From positions 1,426,001 through 1,490,000 of the forward strand of contig NZ_LT629695.1 in NCBI RefSeq assembly GCF_900099705.1: a stretch of DNA of 64,000 nucleotides, written 5' to 3'. Each line of letters opens with the position of its first letter. Within the stretch, counting starts at the first letter, position 1. The position numbers and the translations under genes are program-made. The notes under the pieces are model-generated. The model was not told where the DNA came from, searched no databases, and worked only from the letters and a program-made list of their open reading frames with translations. This stretch comes from Agrococcus jejuensis (GTDB taxonomy: Bacteria > Actinomycetota > Actinomycetes > Actinomycetales > Microbacteriaceae). Below are positions 19,601 to 27,979 of this stretch, one piece after another.

Positions 19601-22600
19601 GCGTCGGAGTCGAGCGCGCGGTCGGAGCCGACGCCCTGCGTCGTGAGCGACGTCGCCGTCGGCAGGCCCGAGAAGACGACCGAGTACGTGCCGAGCTCGA
19701 GGCCCGAGAAGACGTACGCGCCGTCGGCACCCGTCGTCGTGGTCGCGATCGCCGTTCCGTTCGCGTCGCGCAGCGTCACGGTGACGCCGGCCACGCCGGG
19801 CTCGCCCGCGTCCTGGATGCCGTCGCGGTCGGTGTCGAGCCACACGCGGTCGCCGATCGAGCCGAGCGGCGAGCGCACGCCCGCGTCGACGTCGGTGCGG
19901 TCCTTCGCACCAGGCGTCAGCGTGATGGGGCCCGTGACGCCCGTCGTCTGGTCGGCGTCGGAGTCGACGGCGCGGTTCGAGCCCACGCCCTGCGTCGTGA
20001 ACGTCGCGGCCGTCGGCAGGCCCGAGAAGGCCACCGAGTACGTGCCCATCGCGAGGCCCGTGAACGAGTAGGCGCCGTCGACGCCCGTCGTGGTCGTCGC
20101 GATGGCGGTGCCGTTGGCGTCGCGCAGCGTCACGGTGATGCCGGGCAGGCCGGCCTCGCCGTCGTCCTGGATGCCGTCGCGGTCCTTGTCGAGCCACACG
20201 CGGTCGCCGATCGAGCCGAGCGGCGGCAGCACGCCCGCATCCACGTCGCGGCGGTCCTTCGCCTCGACCGTGAGCGTCACGGGGCCGGTGATGCCCGTCG
20301 TCGCGTTGGCGTCGGAGTCGAGGTTCGCGTCGCCGCCCTGCGCCTGCGCCGTGAACGTGGCAGCCGTGGGGAGGTTCGAGAAGGCGACCGAGTAGGTGCC
20401 GAGCTCGAGGTTCTGGAACAGGTACGCGCCGTTGGCGTCGGTCGTCGTCGTGGCGACGGCGGTGCCCGACGCGTTGCGCAGCGTCACGGTGACGCCGGCC
20501 ACGCCGGCCTCGCCCGCATCCTGCACGCCGTCACGGTCCTGGTCGAGCCACACGAAGTCGCCGATCGAGCCGAGGGGCGCGACGATGCCGGCGTCGACGT
20601 CGGTGCGGTTGCGGGTCGCCGACGACGTCGGCTGCAGCGTGACGGTGCCCGTGCGACCCGTCGTGGGGCTCGCGTCGGAGCCCGTCGCGGCCGTGCCGGC
20701 GCCCATGGCGGTGAAGGCGTGGCCGGTCGGCAGGTTCGAGAAGCCGACGACGTACGAGCCCATGGGGAGGTTCGAGAACAGGTAGGCGCCGTTGGCGTCC
20801 GTCGTCGTGGTCTGCAGCGTCGCGCCGGCCGTCGTGAGCAGCGTCACGGTGACGCCGGCGACGCCGACCTCGCCCGAGTCCTGCACGCCGTTGCGGTTGG
20901 CGTCGAGCCACACGAAGTCGCCGATCGAGCCGAGCGGGGCGAGGATGCCGGCATCCACGTCGGTGCGGTCCTTCGCGGCGACCGTCAGCGTGATCTGCCC
21001 CGTGGTGCCGAGCGACGGGTACACGTCGGAGTCGATCGTGCGGTCGGTGCCGACGGCGCGCGTCGTGTACGTGGCGCCCGTGGGCAGCGTCGCGAACTGC
21101 ACCGAGTAGGTGCCGAGCTCGAGGCCCTGGAACAGGTAGGCGCCGTTCGCGTCGGTCGTCGTCGTGCGCACCTGGTTGCCGTCGCCGTCGAGCAGCGTCA
21201 CCGTGACGCCGGCGACGCCGGGCTCGCCAGCGGTCTGCAGACCGTCGCGGTTGGCGTCGAGCCACACGCGGTCGCCGATCGAGCCGAGGGGCGCGAGGAT
21301 GCCGGCGTCGATGTCCGAGCGGTCGCGGTTGCCAGGGGCCAGCGTGATGGGCGCGGTCGTCGCCGTCGTGACGTTCGCGTCGGAGTCGACGGTGCGGTCG
21401 GAGCCGACGCCCTGCGCCGTGAGCGACGTGAGCGTGGGGAGCGTCGTGAAGCGCACGGAGTACGTGCCCATGGCCAGGTTCGTGAACGCGTAGGCGCCGT
21501 CGGCGCCCGTGACCATCGACGTGATGGCGGTGCCGTTCGCGTCGAGCAGCGTCACCGTGACGCCGGCGACGCCGACCTCGTTGGCGTCCTGGATGCCGTC
21601 GCGGTCCTGGTCGAGCCACACGCGATCGCCGATCGAGCCGAGCGGCGACAGCACGCCGGCGTCGATGTCGCGACGGTCGCGGTTGTCGGCGGTGAGGGCG
21701 ATGACGCCCGAGCGGCCCGCGTTGTTGCCGGTCGCGAGCACGTCGGAGTCGAGCGTGACGTCGTTGCCGGCCGTCTGCTGGGTGAAGCTCGCGTCGGCGG
21801 GGATGTCGGTCACGCGGATGCGGTAGCTGCCGAGCGCGAGGCCCGAGAACAGGTACGCGCCGTTGGCGTCGGTCGTGGTCGTCGCGATCGTCTGCTGGCC
21901 GTTCTGCGACAGCAGCGTCACGGTCGCGCCGGCGACGCCGGGCTCGCCGGCGTCCTGCACGCCGTTGCGATTCGTGTCGAGCCACACGCGGTCGCCGATC
22001 GAGCCGAGCGGCACGAAGCCGGCATCGACGTCGGTGCGCGCAGGGTTCGTGATGGTGATCGTGACGGTGCCCGAGCGGCCCGTCGTGGTGCTCGCGTCGG
22101 AGTCGACCGTGCGGTCGGAGCCGGCGGCCTGCGTCGTCGGGCGGAAGCTCGCGCCGGGCGAGACGAACTCGACGACGTACGAGCCGTAGACGAGCGTGTC
22201 GAAGCGGTAGGCGCCGTTGGCGTCGGTGGTCGTGGTGGCGACGACCGTGCCGGTCGTCGTCAGCAGGCGCACGGTCGCGCCGGCGATGCCGGGCTCGCCG
22301 GAGTCCTGGATGCCGTCGGCGTCGTCGTCGCGCCACACGCGGTCGCCGATCGAGCCGAGGCTCGCGATGCCGGCGTCGACCGTGAGGTTCGTGGGGGCCG
22401 CGGCCGTGATGCGCACGGTGCCCGACTGCCGGGTCGACGGCGAGAAGTCGGAGTCGAGCGTGTCGTTCGTCGTCGTGACGTCCTGGTCGGTGAGCGTGAA
22501 GCCCGTGGGCAGCGTGCCGATCTGCACGCGGTAGTCGCCGAACGGCAGGTTCGTGAACTGGTACGCGCCGTTCACGCCGGTCGTCGTGGTGACGGCGGCG

Positions 22601-23772
22601 CCGGCCGTGGTCGTGACGGGCGTGCCGTCGCCCTTGAGCAGTGACAGCTGCACGCCGGCGACGCCGGGCTCGCCGGCATCCTGCACGCCGTTGCCGTTGA
22701 GGTCGTTCCACACGAAGTCACCGATGGTGCCGGTCGAGGGGAGGCGCAGCGAGATGCGCTGGAGGTCGGCGTTCTGCAGGGCGCTCGTGCTGCCGTTGAT
22801 CACCGAGGTCTCGCCGTAGGTGATGTTCATGCCGTTGATGCCGTCGCCGCCGTTCGACGTGCGGAAGAAGGCCGTGCCCGTGCCGTGCGACGACGTCGGG
22901 TAGACGCTCCAGGGCGTGGAGATGTTCGAGACCTGGAAGGTGACCGACGTGAACGTGCCCTGCAGGGTCACGGAGCCGCAGCCTGCGAACGTCTGCGCGG
23001 GCATCGCGACGTCGGCGGCGGTCCAGTCGGAGGGCCGGTCGGTGTTGTTGCAGTACGGGCTCGCGTTGCGGTTCGCGACCTGCAGCGTCGTCGGCGTGAC
23101 CGAGAGGTTCGTGGCGCCCGACGACACGTTGGCGAACTGCACGCCGGCGGTGGCGAGCGTCCAGGACGTGCTGTTGAACGAGCCGCGCGCGGTGCTGCCG
23201 TTGCGCTCGACGGCGAAGCCGCCGAGGCCCGAGATGTCCATGATCGGGTCGGTCACGGGCTGCGAGAACGTGAGCGTGAGCGTGCCGACCGAGCAGGTGC
23301 CGTTGAAGTTCTGGTGCGCTGCCGTGCCGAGGGCGCCCCCACACCCTGCCGACGACTGCGTCACGAGACCGAGCGCCGGCACGTTGCCGACCGTCGGCGA
23401 GCCGGTGAAGGTCGACGAGCTCGCGCCGTAGGCGCCCTGGTTCGAGCCGCTCGTGAGGTAGCTCGCGCCCGCGGTACGACCCGATGCGGTCGCGAACGCG
23501 GCCGTGACGCCGACGTTGCCGTACGCCGTCGGGATCTGGGTCGTCGCACCGTTCGTCGCGTTGGCGCTCGAGTCGGCGCTCGTGTTCGCGGTCGCTGCCG
23601 AGCCGGGGCTCGTCAGGCTCCACGCGTCGTTGAAGACGTAGCCGCCCTGCGCGGCGGCGGACGCCTGCGGTGCGGCGATCGCCTGCACGACGACGAGGCC
23701 GGAGCCGACGAGCGCGGTGCTCACGACTGCGGCGATGGCGCGGAGCGCGCGCGAACGGACGAACGAAGGCAT
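13621..23772 (-). CDS. giant LPXTG surface protein, SdrD B-like repeats
   Basis: A 3383-residue secreted protein. A signal peptide (basic start, hydrophobic core, APQASA near 40) precedes a 300-residue N-terminal domain with several Cys. From about 346 to 3300 there are 25 tandem SdrD B-like modules of roughly 118 residues, each opening LGSIGDRVWLD and carrying a DxDxDGxQDxGE calcium-binding-like loop, then VTVTLLDANG, TTTTDANGAYLF and DRTDVDAG. A Pro/Thr-rich stretch leads to the sorting signal LPRTG (about 3347), a hydrophobic span and RRSRRQG. Sortase should link it to peptidoglycan; a stalk-like adhesin is the likely role. No sortase is in the window. A GAAAGG site precedes the ATG. Confidence 0.93.
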   Translation of the reverse strand: MPSFVRSRALRAIAAVVSTALVGSGLVVVQAIAAPQASAAAQGGYVFNDAWSLTSPGSAATANTSADSSANATNGATTQIPTAYGNVGVTAAFATASGRTAGASYLTSGSNQGAYGASSSTFTGSPTVGNVPALGLVTQSSAGCGGALGTAAHQNFNGTCSVGTLTLTFSQPVTDPIMDISGLGGFAVERNGSTARGSFNSTSWTLATAGVQFANVSSGATNLSVTPTTLQVANRNASPYCNNTDRPSDWTAADVAMPAQTFAGCGSVTLQGTFTSVTFQVSNISTPWSVYPTSSHGTGTAFFRTSNGGDGINGMNITYGETSVINGSTSALQNADLQRISLRLPSTGTIGDFVWNDLNGNGVQDAGEPGVAGVQLSLLKGDGTPVTTTAGAAVTTTTGVNGAYQFTNLPFGDYRVQIGTLPTGFTLTDQDVTTTNDTLDSDFSPSTRQSGTVRITAAAPTNLTVDAGIASLGSIGDRVWRDDDADGIQDSGEPGIAGATVRLLTTTGTVVATTTTDANGAYRFDTLVYGSYVVEFVSPGASFRPTTQAAGSDRTVDSDASTTTGRSGTVTITITNPARTDVDAGFVPLGSIGDRVWLDTNRNGVQDAGEPGVAGATVTLLSQNGQQTIATTTTDANGAYLFSGLALGSYRIRVTDIPADASFTQQTAGNDVTLDSDVLATGNNAGRSGVIALTADNRDRRDIDAGVLSPLGSIGDRVWLDQDRDGIQDANEVGVAGVTVTLLDANGTAITSMVTGADGAYAFTNLAMGTYSVRFTTLPTLTSLTAQGVGSDRTVDSDANVTTATTAPITLAPGNRDRSDIDAGILAPLGSIGDRVWLDANRDGLQTAGEPGVAGVTVTLLDGDGNQVRTTTTDANGAYLFQGLELGTYSVQFATLPTGATYTTRAVGTDRTIDSDVYPSLGTTGQITLTVAAKDRTDVDAGILAPLGSIGDFVWLDANRNGVQDSGEVGVAGVTVTLLTTAGATLQTTTTDANGAYLFSNLPMGSYVVGFSNLPTGHAFTAMGAGTAATGSDASPTTGRTGTVTLQPTSSATRNRTDVDAGIVAPLGSIGDFVWLDQDRDGVQDAGEAGVAGVTVTLRNASGTAVATTTTDANGAYLFQNLELGTYSVAFSNLPTAATFTAQAQGGDANLDSDANATTGITGPVTLTVEAKDRRDVDAGVLPPLGSIGDRVWLDKDRDGIQDDGEAGLPGITVTLRDANGTAIATTTTGVDGAYSFTGLAMGTYSVAFSGLPTAATFTTQGVGSNRAVDSDADQTTGVTGPITLTPGAKDRTDVDAGVRSPLGSIGDRVWLDTDRDGIQDAGEPGVAGVTVTLRDANGTAIATTTTGADGAYVFSGLELGTYSVVFSGLPTATSLTTQGVGSDRALDSDANPTTGATAAITLTATAKDRSDVDAGVLPPLGSIGDFVWLDQDRDGIQDAGEPGVSGVTVRLVGANGMTVATTTTDANGAYLFSNLELGTYTVAFSTLPTATTLTLQGEGGDANLDSDANPATATTGAVTLTADAKDRRDVDAGVLPPLGSIGDRVWLDQDRDGIQDAGEPGVAGVTVTLRDASGAAIATTTTDANGWYVFSGLAMGDYSVAFSTLPTATSLTTQRAGSNRAIDSDANPATGATGTITLTPARKDRRDVDAGVLPPLGSIGDRVWLDTDRDGVQGQGEAGVAGVTVTLRDGDGATVATTTTDADGTYLFQGLELGTYSVAFSTLPTAATFTLAGQGGDTTLDSDADQATGITGAIVLTADAKDRRDVDAGVLPPLGSIGDRVWLDVDRDGVQGDGEVGVAGVTVTLRDANGQTIGTTTTDAEGAYVFTGLPMGDYSVVFSGLPTSATFAEQGAGDDVTVDSDADPTTGATGTITLTPATKDRTDVDAGVLPPLGSIGDFVWVDENRNGVQDEGEPGQPGITVTLLDGAGQTVATTTTGDDGSYVFPNLPMGDYTVVFSNLPTATTIATPGQGGDATRDSDANPFTGSTGTITLTPEVKDRTDVDAGILPPLGSIGDRVWLDVNRNGVQDEGELGLAGVTVTLLDANGQTVATTTTSETGSYGFVGLAMGDYSVVFSGLPTAATFAEQGAGDDVTVDSDANPTTGATGTITLTPAAKDRTDVDAGVQSPLGSIGDTVWLDANRNGVQDEDETGVAGITVTLRDATGAEVDSTETAADGTYLFDGLEMGDYTVVVSNLPTAATFTAQTQGDDRAVDSDVDVTTGATGTITLTPEAKDRTDVDAGILAPLGSIGDRVWLDTNRNGVQDEGELGQPDVTVTLLEASGAVVGTTTTDDAGAYVFTGLPMGDYSVVFSNLPTATTIATPGQGDDRALDSDANPFTGSTGTITLTPEAKDRTDVDAGILPPLGSIGDRVWLDVNRNGVQDEGEAGVADVTVTLLDANGETVATTTTSETGSYGFIGLELGDYSVVFSTLPASATFAEQGAGDDVTVDSDANPETGATGTITLTADAKDRTDVDAGILPPLGSIGDTVWLDANRNGVQDQGETGVAGVTVTLLDGTGATVATTTTGDDGSYVFPNLPMGDYTVVFSNLPTSATFAEQGAGDDVTVDSDANPETGATGTITLTPEAKDRTDVDAGVLPPLGSIGDRVWLDLDADGVQDDGEPGVAGVTVTLLDANGAALDTTTTDDDGAYAFTGLAMGTYAIEVSGLAADVRITTPAQGDAALDSDVDQATGRTGAIALTPEAKDRTDVDAGIVQLGSIGDTVWRDLDDDGIQDDGEPGVAGVTVTLLDANGQTVATTTTAADGTYLFDGLELGDYTVVVTSPAADLGFTTPGAGDDRAVDSDVAPATGAVAVTIDHEQPHRTDVDAGLVQLGSIGDRVWRDLDGDGIQDDGEPGVDGATVTLLDAAGDVVATTVTAGGGLYAFTGLAMGDYTVVFTGLPADTIPSPQGAGEDGDVDSDADETGTTGTVTLTNERPDVTDVDAGVTPVGSIGDRVWRDLDGDGIQDDGEPGVAGVTVTLLDASGAVLDSTTTDDDGAYLFEGLLLGDYSVTFTDVPAGLALTQQGAGDDRTVDSDADAATGATATVTIADGAQDRRDVDAGLVALGSIGDTVWYDADRDGIQDEGELGAAGITVVLYDAAGTEIARTETDAQGTYLFAGLAMGEYSVGFEDLGTNVSLTVAGAGDDRSVDSDANPATGRTGAVVLTNELPDVDDVDAGLVGPLGSIGSIVWYDPDFDGQREGDEDLVEGVTVILLDANGVEVARTVTDADGRYLFTGLPMGDYTVQFTDLPEGWWYTSHLVGDPETDSNADRRTGDAPVTLTQEVPDQLAIDAGLAILDTPATEPPTPSPSASEQPPTPSETPTTTPTAPAPTTTPTTPAGTPASGLPRTGAELGFAALLALLAGLLVAAGLVLGRRSRRQG

Positions 23773-24156
23773 GGGGGGCCTTTCAGGGAAGATGCAGGAT
23801 TTCCTGCTACTCGACGGACCCCTGGCGAGGGATCACGTGACGGTAGCAGTTGTGAGGGATCCTCGATTGCACGGATTTCGTCGTGGGGGACAAGCGATCG
23901 CTGCAATCCACGGGAAATCGGGGCGTTTCGCTTCGGATCCCGTGAGGAAAGGTCATTCCTGAACGTGTCATGAACGCACCCCGAACGACGGTGGTGTGAG
24001 GAGAGGAATCAGCCGGGGGACAGACCCCGACACGCCCACTCAGGGAAATCGCAGGTTGGCATGCGTGCGCGTTCGCGGTCGGCATGACGCCGCGAGTCGC
24101 CCCGAGCGTGCGGACGCGAGAGGATGGGACGTCGGGCCATCCGGCACGGAGGACGC
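23773..24156. other. 384-bp divergent intergenic region
   Basis: It separates the giant surface-protein gene (minus) from sufS (plus) and is less GC-rich than its surroundings. It contains TGTGAGGGATCCTCG (23851-23865), an element resembling one near an LPQTG gene. I see no gene or clear riboswitch; the promoters could not be placed with confidence. Confidence 0.5.
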
Positions 24157-25434
24157 ATGCAGCACCAGACGATCGCACCCGACGCACTCGACCGCATCCG
24201 CGCGGACTTCCCCGAGCTCGCCGAGCAGGTGCAGGGCCACGCGCTCGCGTACCTCGACACCGGTGCGACCGCGCTGCGTCCCACGCCCGTGCTCGACGCC
24301 GAGCGCGTGTTCGCCGAGACGCGCACCGCTGCCGTGCATCGCGGCGCCCACACGCTCGCGGCCCTCGCGACCGTCGCCTACGAGGAGGCGCGCGAGCGCA
24401 TCGCCGCGTTCGTCGGCGCCGACGCCGACGAGGTGAGCTGGACGCAGAACGCCACCGACGCGCTCAACATGATCGGCCTCTCGCTCGCGCGGGCGCAGCG
24501 CGGCCCGCATGAGCAGCTCGTCGACCTCGGCCCCGGCGACGTCATCGTGACGACCGAGGCCGAGCACCACGCGAACCTGCTGCCGTGGCAGGACCTCGCC
24601 GCCGCGACGGGCGCGACGCTGCGCGTCATCCCCGTCGACGACGATGGCCTCTGGACCGCCGACGACGCCCGCGCCGCGATCGACGAGCGCACGCGCCTCG
24701 TCGCCTTCGCGCACGTCGGGAACGTCACGGGCCTCATCGCCCCCGTCGCGGAGGTCGTCGCGGCCGCGCGCGCCGTCGGCGCGCTCACGGTGCTCGACGC
24801 CTGCCAGTCGGCGCCCCACATGGCGCTCGACCTCCACGCGCTCGACGTCGACGCCGCGGCGTTCTCGTCGCACAAGATGCTCGGCCCCGGCGGCGTCGGC
24901 GTGCTGTACCTGCGACGCGAGCTGGGCCTCGCGCTGCCGCCCGCCCGCACCGGCGGCTCGATGATCACGACCGTGACGCTCGAGGGCGCCGAGTGGATGC
25001 CGCCGCCGCAGCGCTTCGAGGCGGGCACGCAGGCCGTCACGCAGGTCGTCGGCCTCGCTGCCGCGACCGAGTACCTCGACGCCGTGGGCCTCGACGCCAT
25101 CGCCGCGCACGAGCACGCGCTCGGCCAGCGGCTCGTCGACGGGCTCGCGACCATCGAGGGCATCCGCATCGTCGGGCCGCAGCGCGGCCTCGAGCGCGCA
25201 GGGCTCGCGTCGATCGTCGTCGACGGCGTGCACGCGCACGACGTCGGCCAGCTGCTCGACGCGCAGGGCGTCGCCGCCCGCGTCGGCCACCACTGCGCCC
25301 AGCCGCTGCACCGCCGGCTCGGCGTCGCGGCCACGACCCGCGCATCCACGTACCTCTACACGACCGAGGCCGAGGTCGACCGGTTCCTCGATGCCGTCAG
25401 CGGCGTGCGCGCCTACTTCGGAGCGACGCGATGA
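24157..25434 (+). CDS. sufS: cysteine desulfurase, SufS-type
   Basis: A 425-residue class-V aminotransferase-fold PLP enzyme. The Schiff-base Lys is in SSHKMLGPGGVG (K240), and the persulfide Cys in GHHCAQPLHRRLG (C380). It takes sulfur from L-cysteine for Fe-S cluster assembly. A GGAGG site precedes the ATG by 4-5 bases. Its stop overlaps the sufU start (ATGA), so the pair is co-translated. SufBCD genes, often adjacent, are not in view. Confidence 0.92.
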   Translation: MQHQTIAPDALDRIRADFPELAEQVQGHALAYLDTGATALRPTPVLDAERVFAETRTAAVHRGAHTLAALATVAYEEARERIAAFVGADADEVSWTQNATDALNMIGLSLARAQRGPHEQLVDLGPGDVIVTTEAEHHANLLPWQDLAAATGATLRVIPVDDDGLWTADDARAAIDERTRLVAFAHVGNVTGLIAPVAEVVAAARAVGALTVLDACQSAPHMALDLHALDVDAAAFSSHKMLGPGGVGVLYLRRELGLALPPARTGGSMITTVTLEGAEWMPPPQRFEAGTQAVTQVVGLAAATEYLDAVGLDAIAAHEHALGQRLVDGLATIEGIRIVGPQRGLERAGLASIVVDGVHAHDVGQLLDAQGVAARVGHHCAQPLHRRLGVAATTRASTYLYTTEAEVDRFLDAVSGVRAYFGATR

Positions 25435-25883
25435 GCGGCCTCGACGAGCTGTACCAGCAGATCATCCTCGACCACGCGAAGGCGCGGCACGGCGAGGGTG
25501 CGCTCTCGGCCGACGCGGCCCACGCCGAGCGGTTCGAGCGCAATCCCACGTGCGGCGACGAGATCCGCCTGCGCATCACGATCGACGGCGACCGCGTGGA
25601 TGCCGTCGGCTGGGAGGGCCAGGGCTGCTCGATCTCGCAGGCGTCGGCCTCGATCGTCGGCCAGGACGTGCCCGGGATCACGCGCGAGGACGCGCAGCTG
25701 CGCGTCGACGCCATGCGGCGCATGCTGCGCACGCGCGGCGAGCACGACGACGCCGACCTCGACCTGCTCGGCGACGCGTCCGCGTTCGAGGGCGTCGCGA
25801 AGTTCCCCATGCGCGTGAAGTGCGCCATGCTGCCGTGGGTCGCCCTCGAGGACACCCTGCGGCAGGTCACCGCGCGCGACTGA
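25431..25883 (+). CDS. sufU: Fe-S assembly sulfur-transfer protein SufU
   Basis: A 150-residue U-type protein. The three zinc/sulfur-accepting Cys are in NPTCGDEI (C41), GQGCSISQAS (C66) and RVKCAMLPW (C131), with Asp43 next to the first, as expected for SufU rather than IscU. In Gram-positives SufU accepts persulfide from SufS by zinc-ligand swapping. It overlaps sufS by 4 nt. Confidence 0.93.
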   Translation: MSGLDELYQQIILDHAKARHGEGALSADAAHAERFERNPTCGDEIRLRITIDGDRVDAVGWEGQGCSISQASASIVGQDVPGITREDAQLRVDAMRRMLRTRGEHDDADLDLLGDASAFEGVAKFPMRVKCAMLPWVALEDTLRQVTARD

Positions 25884-25981
25884 CGCGCGGCGCTCCGCGT
25901 CGAGCCTGCAGGTCGTCAACCCCGCGCGCGACGTGCGCCGTGCGCCTAGCGTCGGTGCTCCGCCAACGTCAGGAGCACGTC

Positions 25982-26404
25982 ATGCCGATCCCCGTCACCG
26001 ACTTCGCCCACGTCCGCCTCACGGTCACCGACATCGTGCGCTCGCGGGCGTTCTACGACGAGGTGTTCGGCTTCGACGTCGCGTTCGAGGCGCCGCCCGA
26101 GGATGCCGACGCCGAGACGAAGGAGCAGCTCGCGTTCCTGTTCGGCGGGGTGATCTACGAGTTCCCCGGCGGACTCCTCGGCCTGCGTCCCGTCGCCGGC
26201 CCGAACGACCGCTACGACGAGGACCGCGTGGGACTCGACCACCTCAGCCTCGCCGTCGCATCGCGGGCCGACCTCGACGAGGCCGCCGCGACGCTCGATC
26301 GCCTGGGCATCGCGCACGAGGGCGTCAAGGACATCGGCGCCGGCTTCATCCTGGAGTTCCGCGACCCCGACCACATCGCCCTCGAGCTCAACGCCCCGGC
26401 CTGA
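25982..26404 (+). CDS. VOC-family (glyoxalase-like) protein
   Basis: A 140-residue protein of two beta-alpha-beta-beta-beta modules: FAHVRLTVTDIVRSRAFYDEVFGF at the start and GLDHLSLAVAS in the second half, ending FRDPDHIALEL. Metal ligands of the His/Glu type are present (His10, His about 86, Glu near the end). The substrate is unknown. A CAGGAG site precedes the ATG, and a TAGCGT box lies at 25947-25952. Confidence 0.88.
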   Translation: MPIPVTDFAHVRLTVTDIVRSRAFYDEVFGFDVAFEAPPEDADAETKEQLAFLFGGVIYEFPGGLLGLRPVAGPNDRYDEDRVGLDHLSLAVASRADLDEAAATLDRLGIAHEGVKDIGAGFILEFRDPDHIALELNAPA

Positions 26405-26438
26405 GCCAGGCGCGCCTCCGCTGCGGAGCGTCTGCGGG

Positions 26439-26723
26439 TCAACTCGCCTTCGCCGCCTCGCGGGCCGCGATGCGCGCCTGCACCTCGGGGCGCCGCAGCG
26501 GCGGCACCGTCTTGGGCGGCTGCCTGCGGTCGGGCAGGTCCTCGAGCAGGTGGCGCGTGATGTGCGCGATCTCGGCGACGGCGTGCTCGAACGCCTCGCT
26601 CGTGCGGTCGGTGGGATGCGTGATGCCCGAGACCTTGCGCACGTACTGCCGCGCGGCGGCCTCGACCTCGTCGTCGTTCGCTGCGGGCTCGAGGCCGCGC
26701 AGGGTCGTGATGTTCCGGCACAT
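26439..26723 (-). CDS. DUF2277 family protein
   Basis: A 94-residue protein opening MCRNITTLRGLEPAANDDEV and continuing RQYVRKVSGI, the DUF2277 signature. It is widespread in actinobacteria and without known function. The ATG is seven bases from a TACCGT box. Confidence 0.88.
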   Translation of the reverse strand: MCRNITTLRGLEPAANDDEVEAAARQYVRKVSGITHPTDRTSEAFEHAVAEIAHITRHLLEDLPDRRQPPKTVPPLRRPEVQARIAAREAAKAS

Positions 26724-26730
26724 GCCCGCC

Positions 26731-26736
26731 ACGGTA
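26731..26736 (-). promoter_or_regulatory. leaderless -10 box
   Basis: TACCGT seven bases before the ATG at 26723. Confidence 0.45.
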
Positions 26737-26770
26737 CGCCCGACCGCCGACGGCGACCAGAGGCTTGCGA

Positions 26771-27223
26771 TCAGCGCTCGAGCAGCGCGCGCAGGCCGGC
26801 CTCGCCCGAGCGCATGACGGCGTCGTGGTTCGCGCGCAGCCGCCTCGTGGCGACGCGGGCGATGGCCTGCAGCGAGCGACGCTGCAGGATGACGTGCTGC
26901 TGGAACACCACGCACGTGCCGCCGTCCTTCGCGGGCGAGAGGTGCCACGAGCACCAGCCGAGCAGGTCGCCGCGGATGCGGGCGGCGAGCACGCCGTCTG
27001 GCGCATCCATCTGCGTCAGCCGCACGCGCAGCGTGTAGGGCAGCGGGCCGCGCATGCCGATCCAGCCGTCGCCGCGGCCCGGCGTCGCGGCCTGCTCGAC
27101 GCGGCCCTCGACGACGCTCGGCCACCACTGGGGGTAGGCCGCGACGTCGGCGAGCACGGCCTGCACGGCGTCGGGCTCGGCCGCGATCCGCCACACGGAG
27201 CGGAAGCGGAAGTCGGAGGCCAC
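26771..27223 (-). CDS. SRPBCC-family (START-like) protein
   Basis: A 150-residue helix-grip protein. It opens FRFRSVWRIAAEPDAVQAVL, with YPQWWPSV typical of polyketide-cyclase/START-like proteins, and ends in a long amphipathic helix. It may bind a hydrophobic ligand; the function is unknown. The start is GTG at 27223, because the nearby ATG is out of frame. Confidence 0.8.
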   Translation of the reverse strand: MASDFRFRSVWRIAAEPDAVQAVLADVAAYPQWWPSVVEGRVEQAATPGRGDGWIGMRGPLPYTLRVRLTQMDAPDGVLAARIRGDLLGWCSWHLSPAKDGGTCVVFQQHVILQRRSLQAIARVATRRLRANHDAVMRSGEAGLRALLER

Positions 27224-27349
27224 GCATCCATCCTCTCGCGTCGATCTCGATGGATGCCGCATGCGGCATGCATGGCGCATCGTGCTCCTCCCGGGTGCGG
27301 TTGGCAAGCCCCCGACGACGGCGCGGAGGCGAGGAGGAACGTGGCATCC

Positions 27350-27940
27350 ATGCATCGCTCCACGTCGCTCGCCATCGCCTCCGCCGTCGCCGTGCTCGCG
27401 CTCGCAGGGTGCGCCGGAGGTGCCGAGCCGAGCCCGTCGCCGACGCCCAGCCCGAGCGCGACGAGCTCGCCGACCGCATCGCCGTCGCCGTCGCCCTCCG
27501 CCTCCCCCGCGCCCGAGGGGGCGTGCACTGCCTCCGACCTCGCGGTGACGCAGAGCACGGGCGACGCGGGCGCGGGATCCGTGTCCGTGACGTTCGCGTT
27601 CGAGAACGTCGGCGTCGAGCCGTGCACCCTCGCGGGCTTCCCTGGCGTCTCGGCCGTCGGTGGCGGCGACGGCGAGCAGCTCGGCCAGCCGGCCGATCGC
27701 TCCGACCTCGCGTACGACGCCGTCGAGCTGCCGCCTGGCGTCACGGCGACCGCCGCGATGCGCATGGTGAACGTCGCGGGCGGCGGCGGTCCGCTCGGCG
27801 AGGCCTGCGCGGTGCAGGACGCGGACGGCTGGCGCGTCTACCCGCCCGACTCGACCGAGGCGATCTTCGTCGCCGTCGACGGCCTGCAGGCGTGCGCGGG
27901 CGACGTCGACTGGATCACGATCGACCCGATCGTCGGCTGA
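27350..27940 (+). CDS. DUF4232-type lipoprotein
   Basis: A 196-residue lipoprotein. Its signal peptide ends in the lipobox LALAGC (Cys at 21). A Ser/Pro repeat linker (about 26-55) leads to a domain with four Cys resembling DUF4232 (VSVTFAFENVGVEPCTLAGFPGVS). It should be anchored at the outer face of the membrane; function unknown. AGGAGG at 27332 lies 12 bases before this ATG and 3 bases before an in-frame GTG at 27341, so the true start could be three codons earlier. Confidence 0.82.
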   Translation: MHRSTSLAIASAVAVLALAGCAGGAEPSPSPTPSPSATSSPTASPSPSPSASPAPEGACTASDLAVTQSTGDAGAGSVSVTFAFENVGVEPCTLAGFPGVSAVGGGDGEQLGQPADRSDLAYDAVELPPGVTATAAMRMVNVAGGGGPLGEACAVQDADGWRVYPPDSTEAIFVAVDGLQACAGDVDWITIDPIVG

Positions 27941-27979
27941 GGTCAGCCCACGAGCCCTCGCTAGGACGGGCCACGCCTC

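Noticed and set aside
13993..22644. An 8.6-kb open frame (2883 codons) antisense to the giant surface-protein gene
   Set aside because: Its product is Arg/Ala/Val/Asp-rich with the same period as the sense modules, has no ribosome site or family match, and is explained by high G+C and repeat structure.
23773..24156. Riboswitch upstream of the giant gene or sufS
   Set aside because: I looked for a recognisable c-di-AMP or other conserved core and could not identify one.
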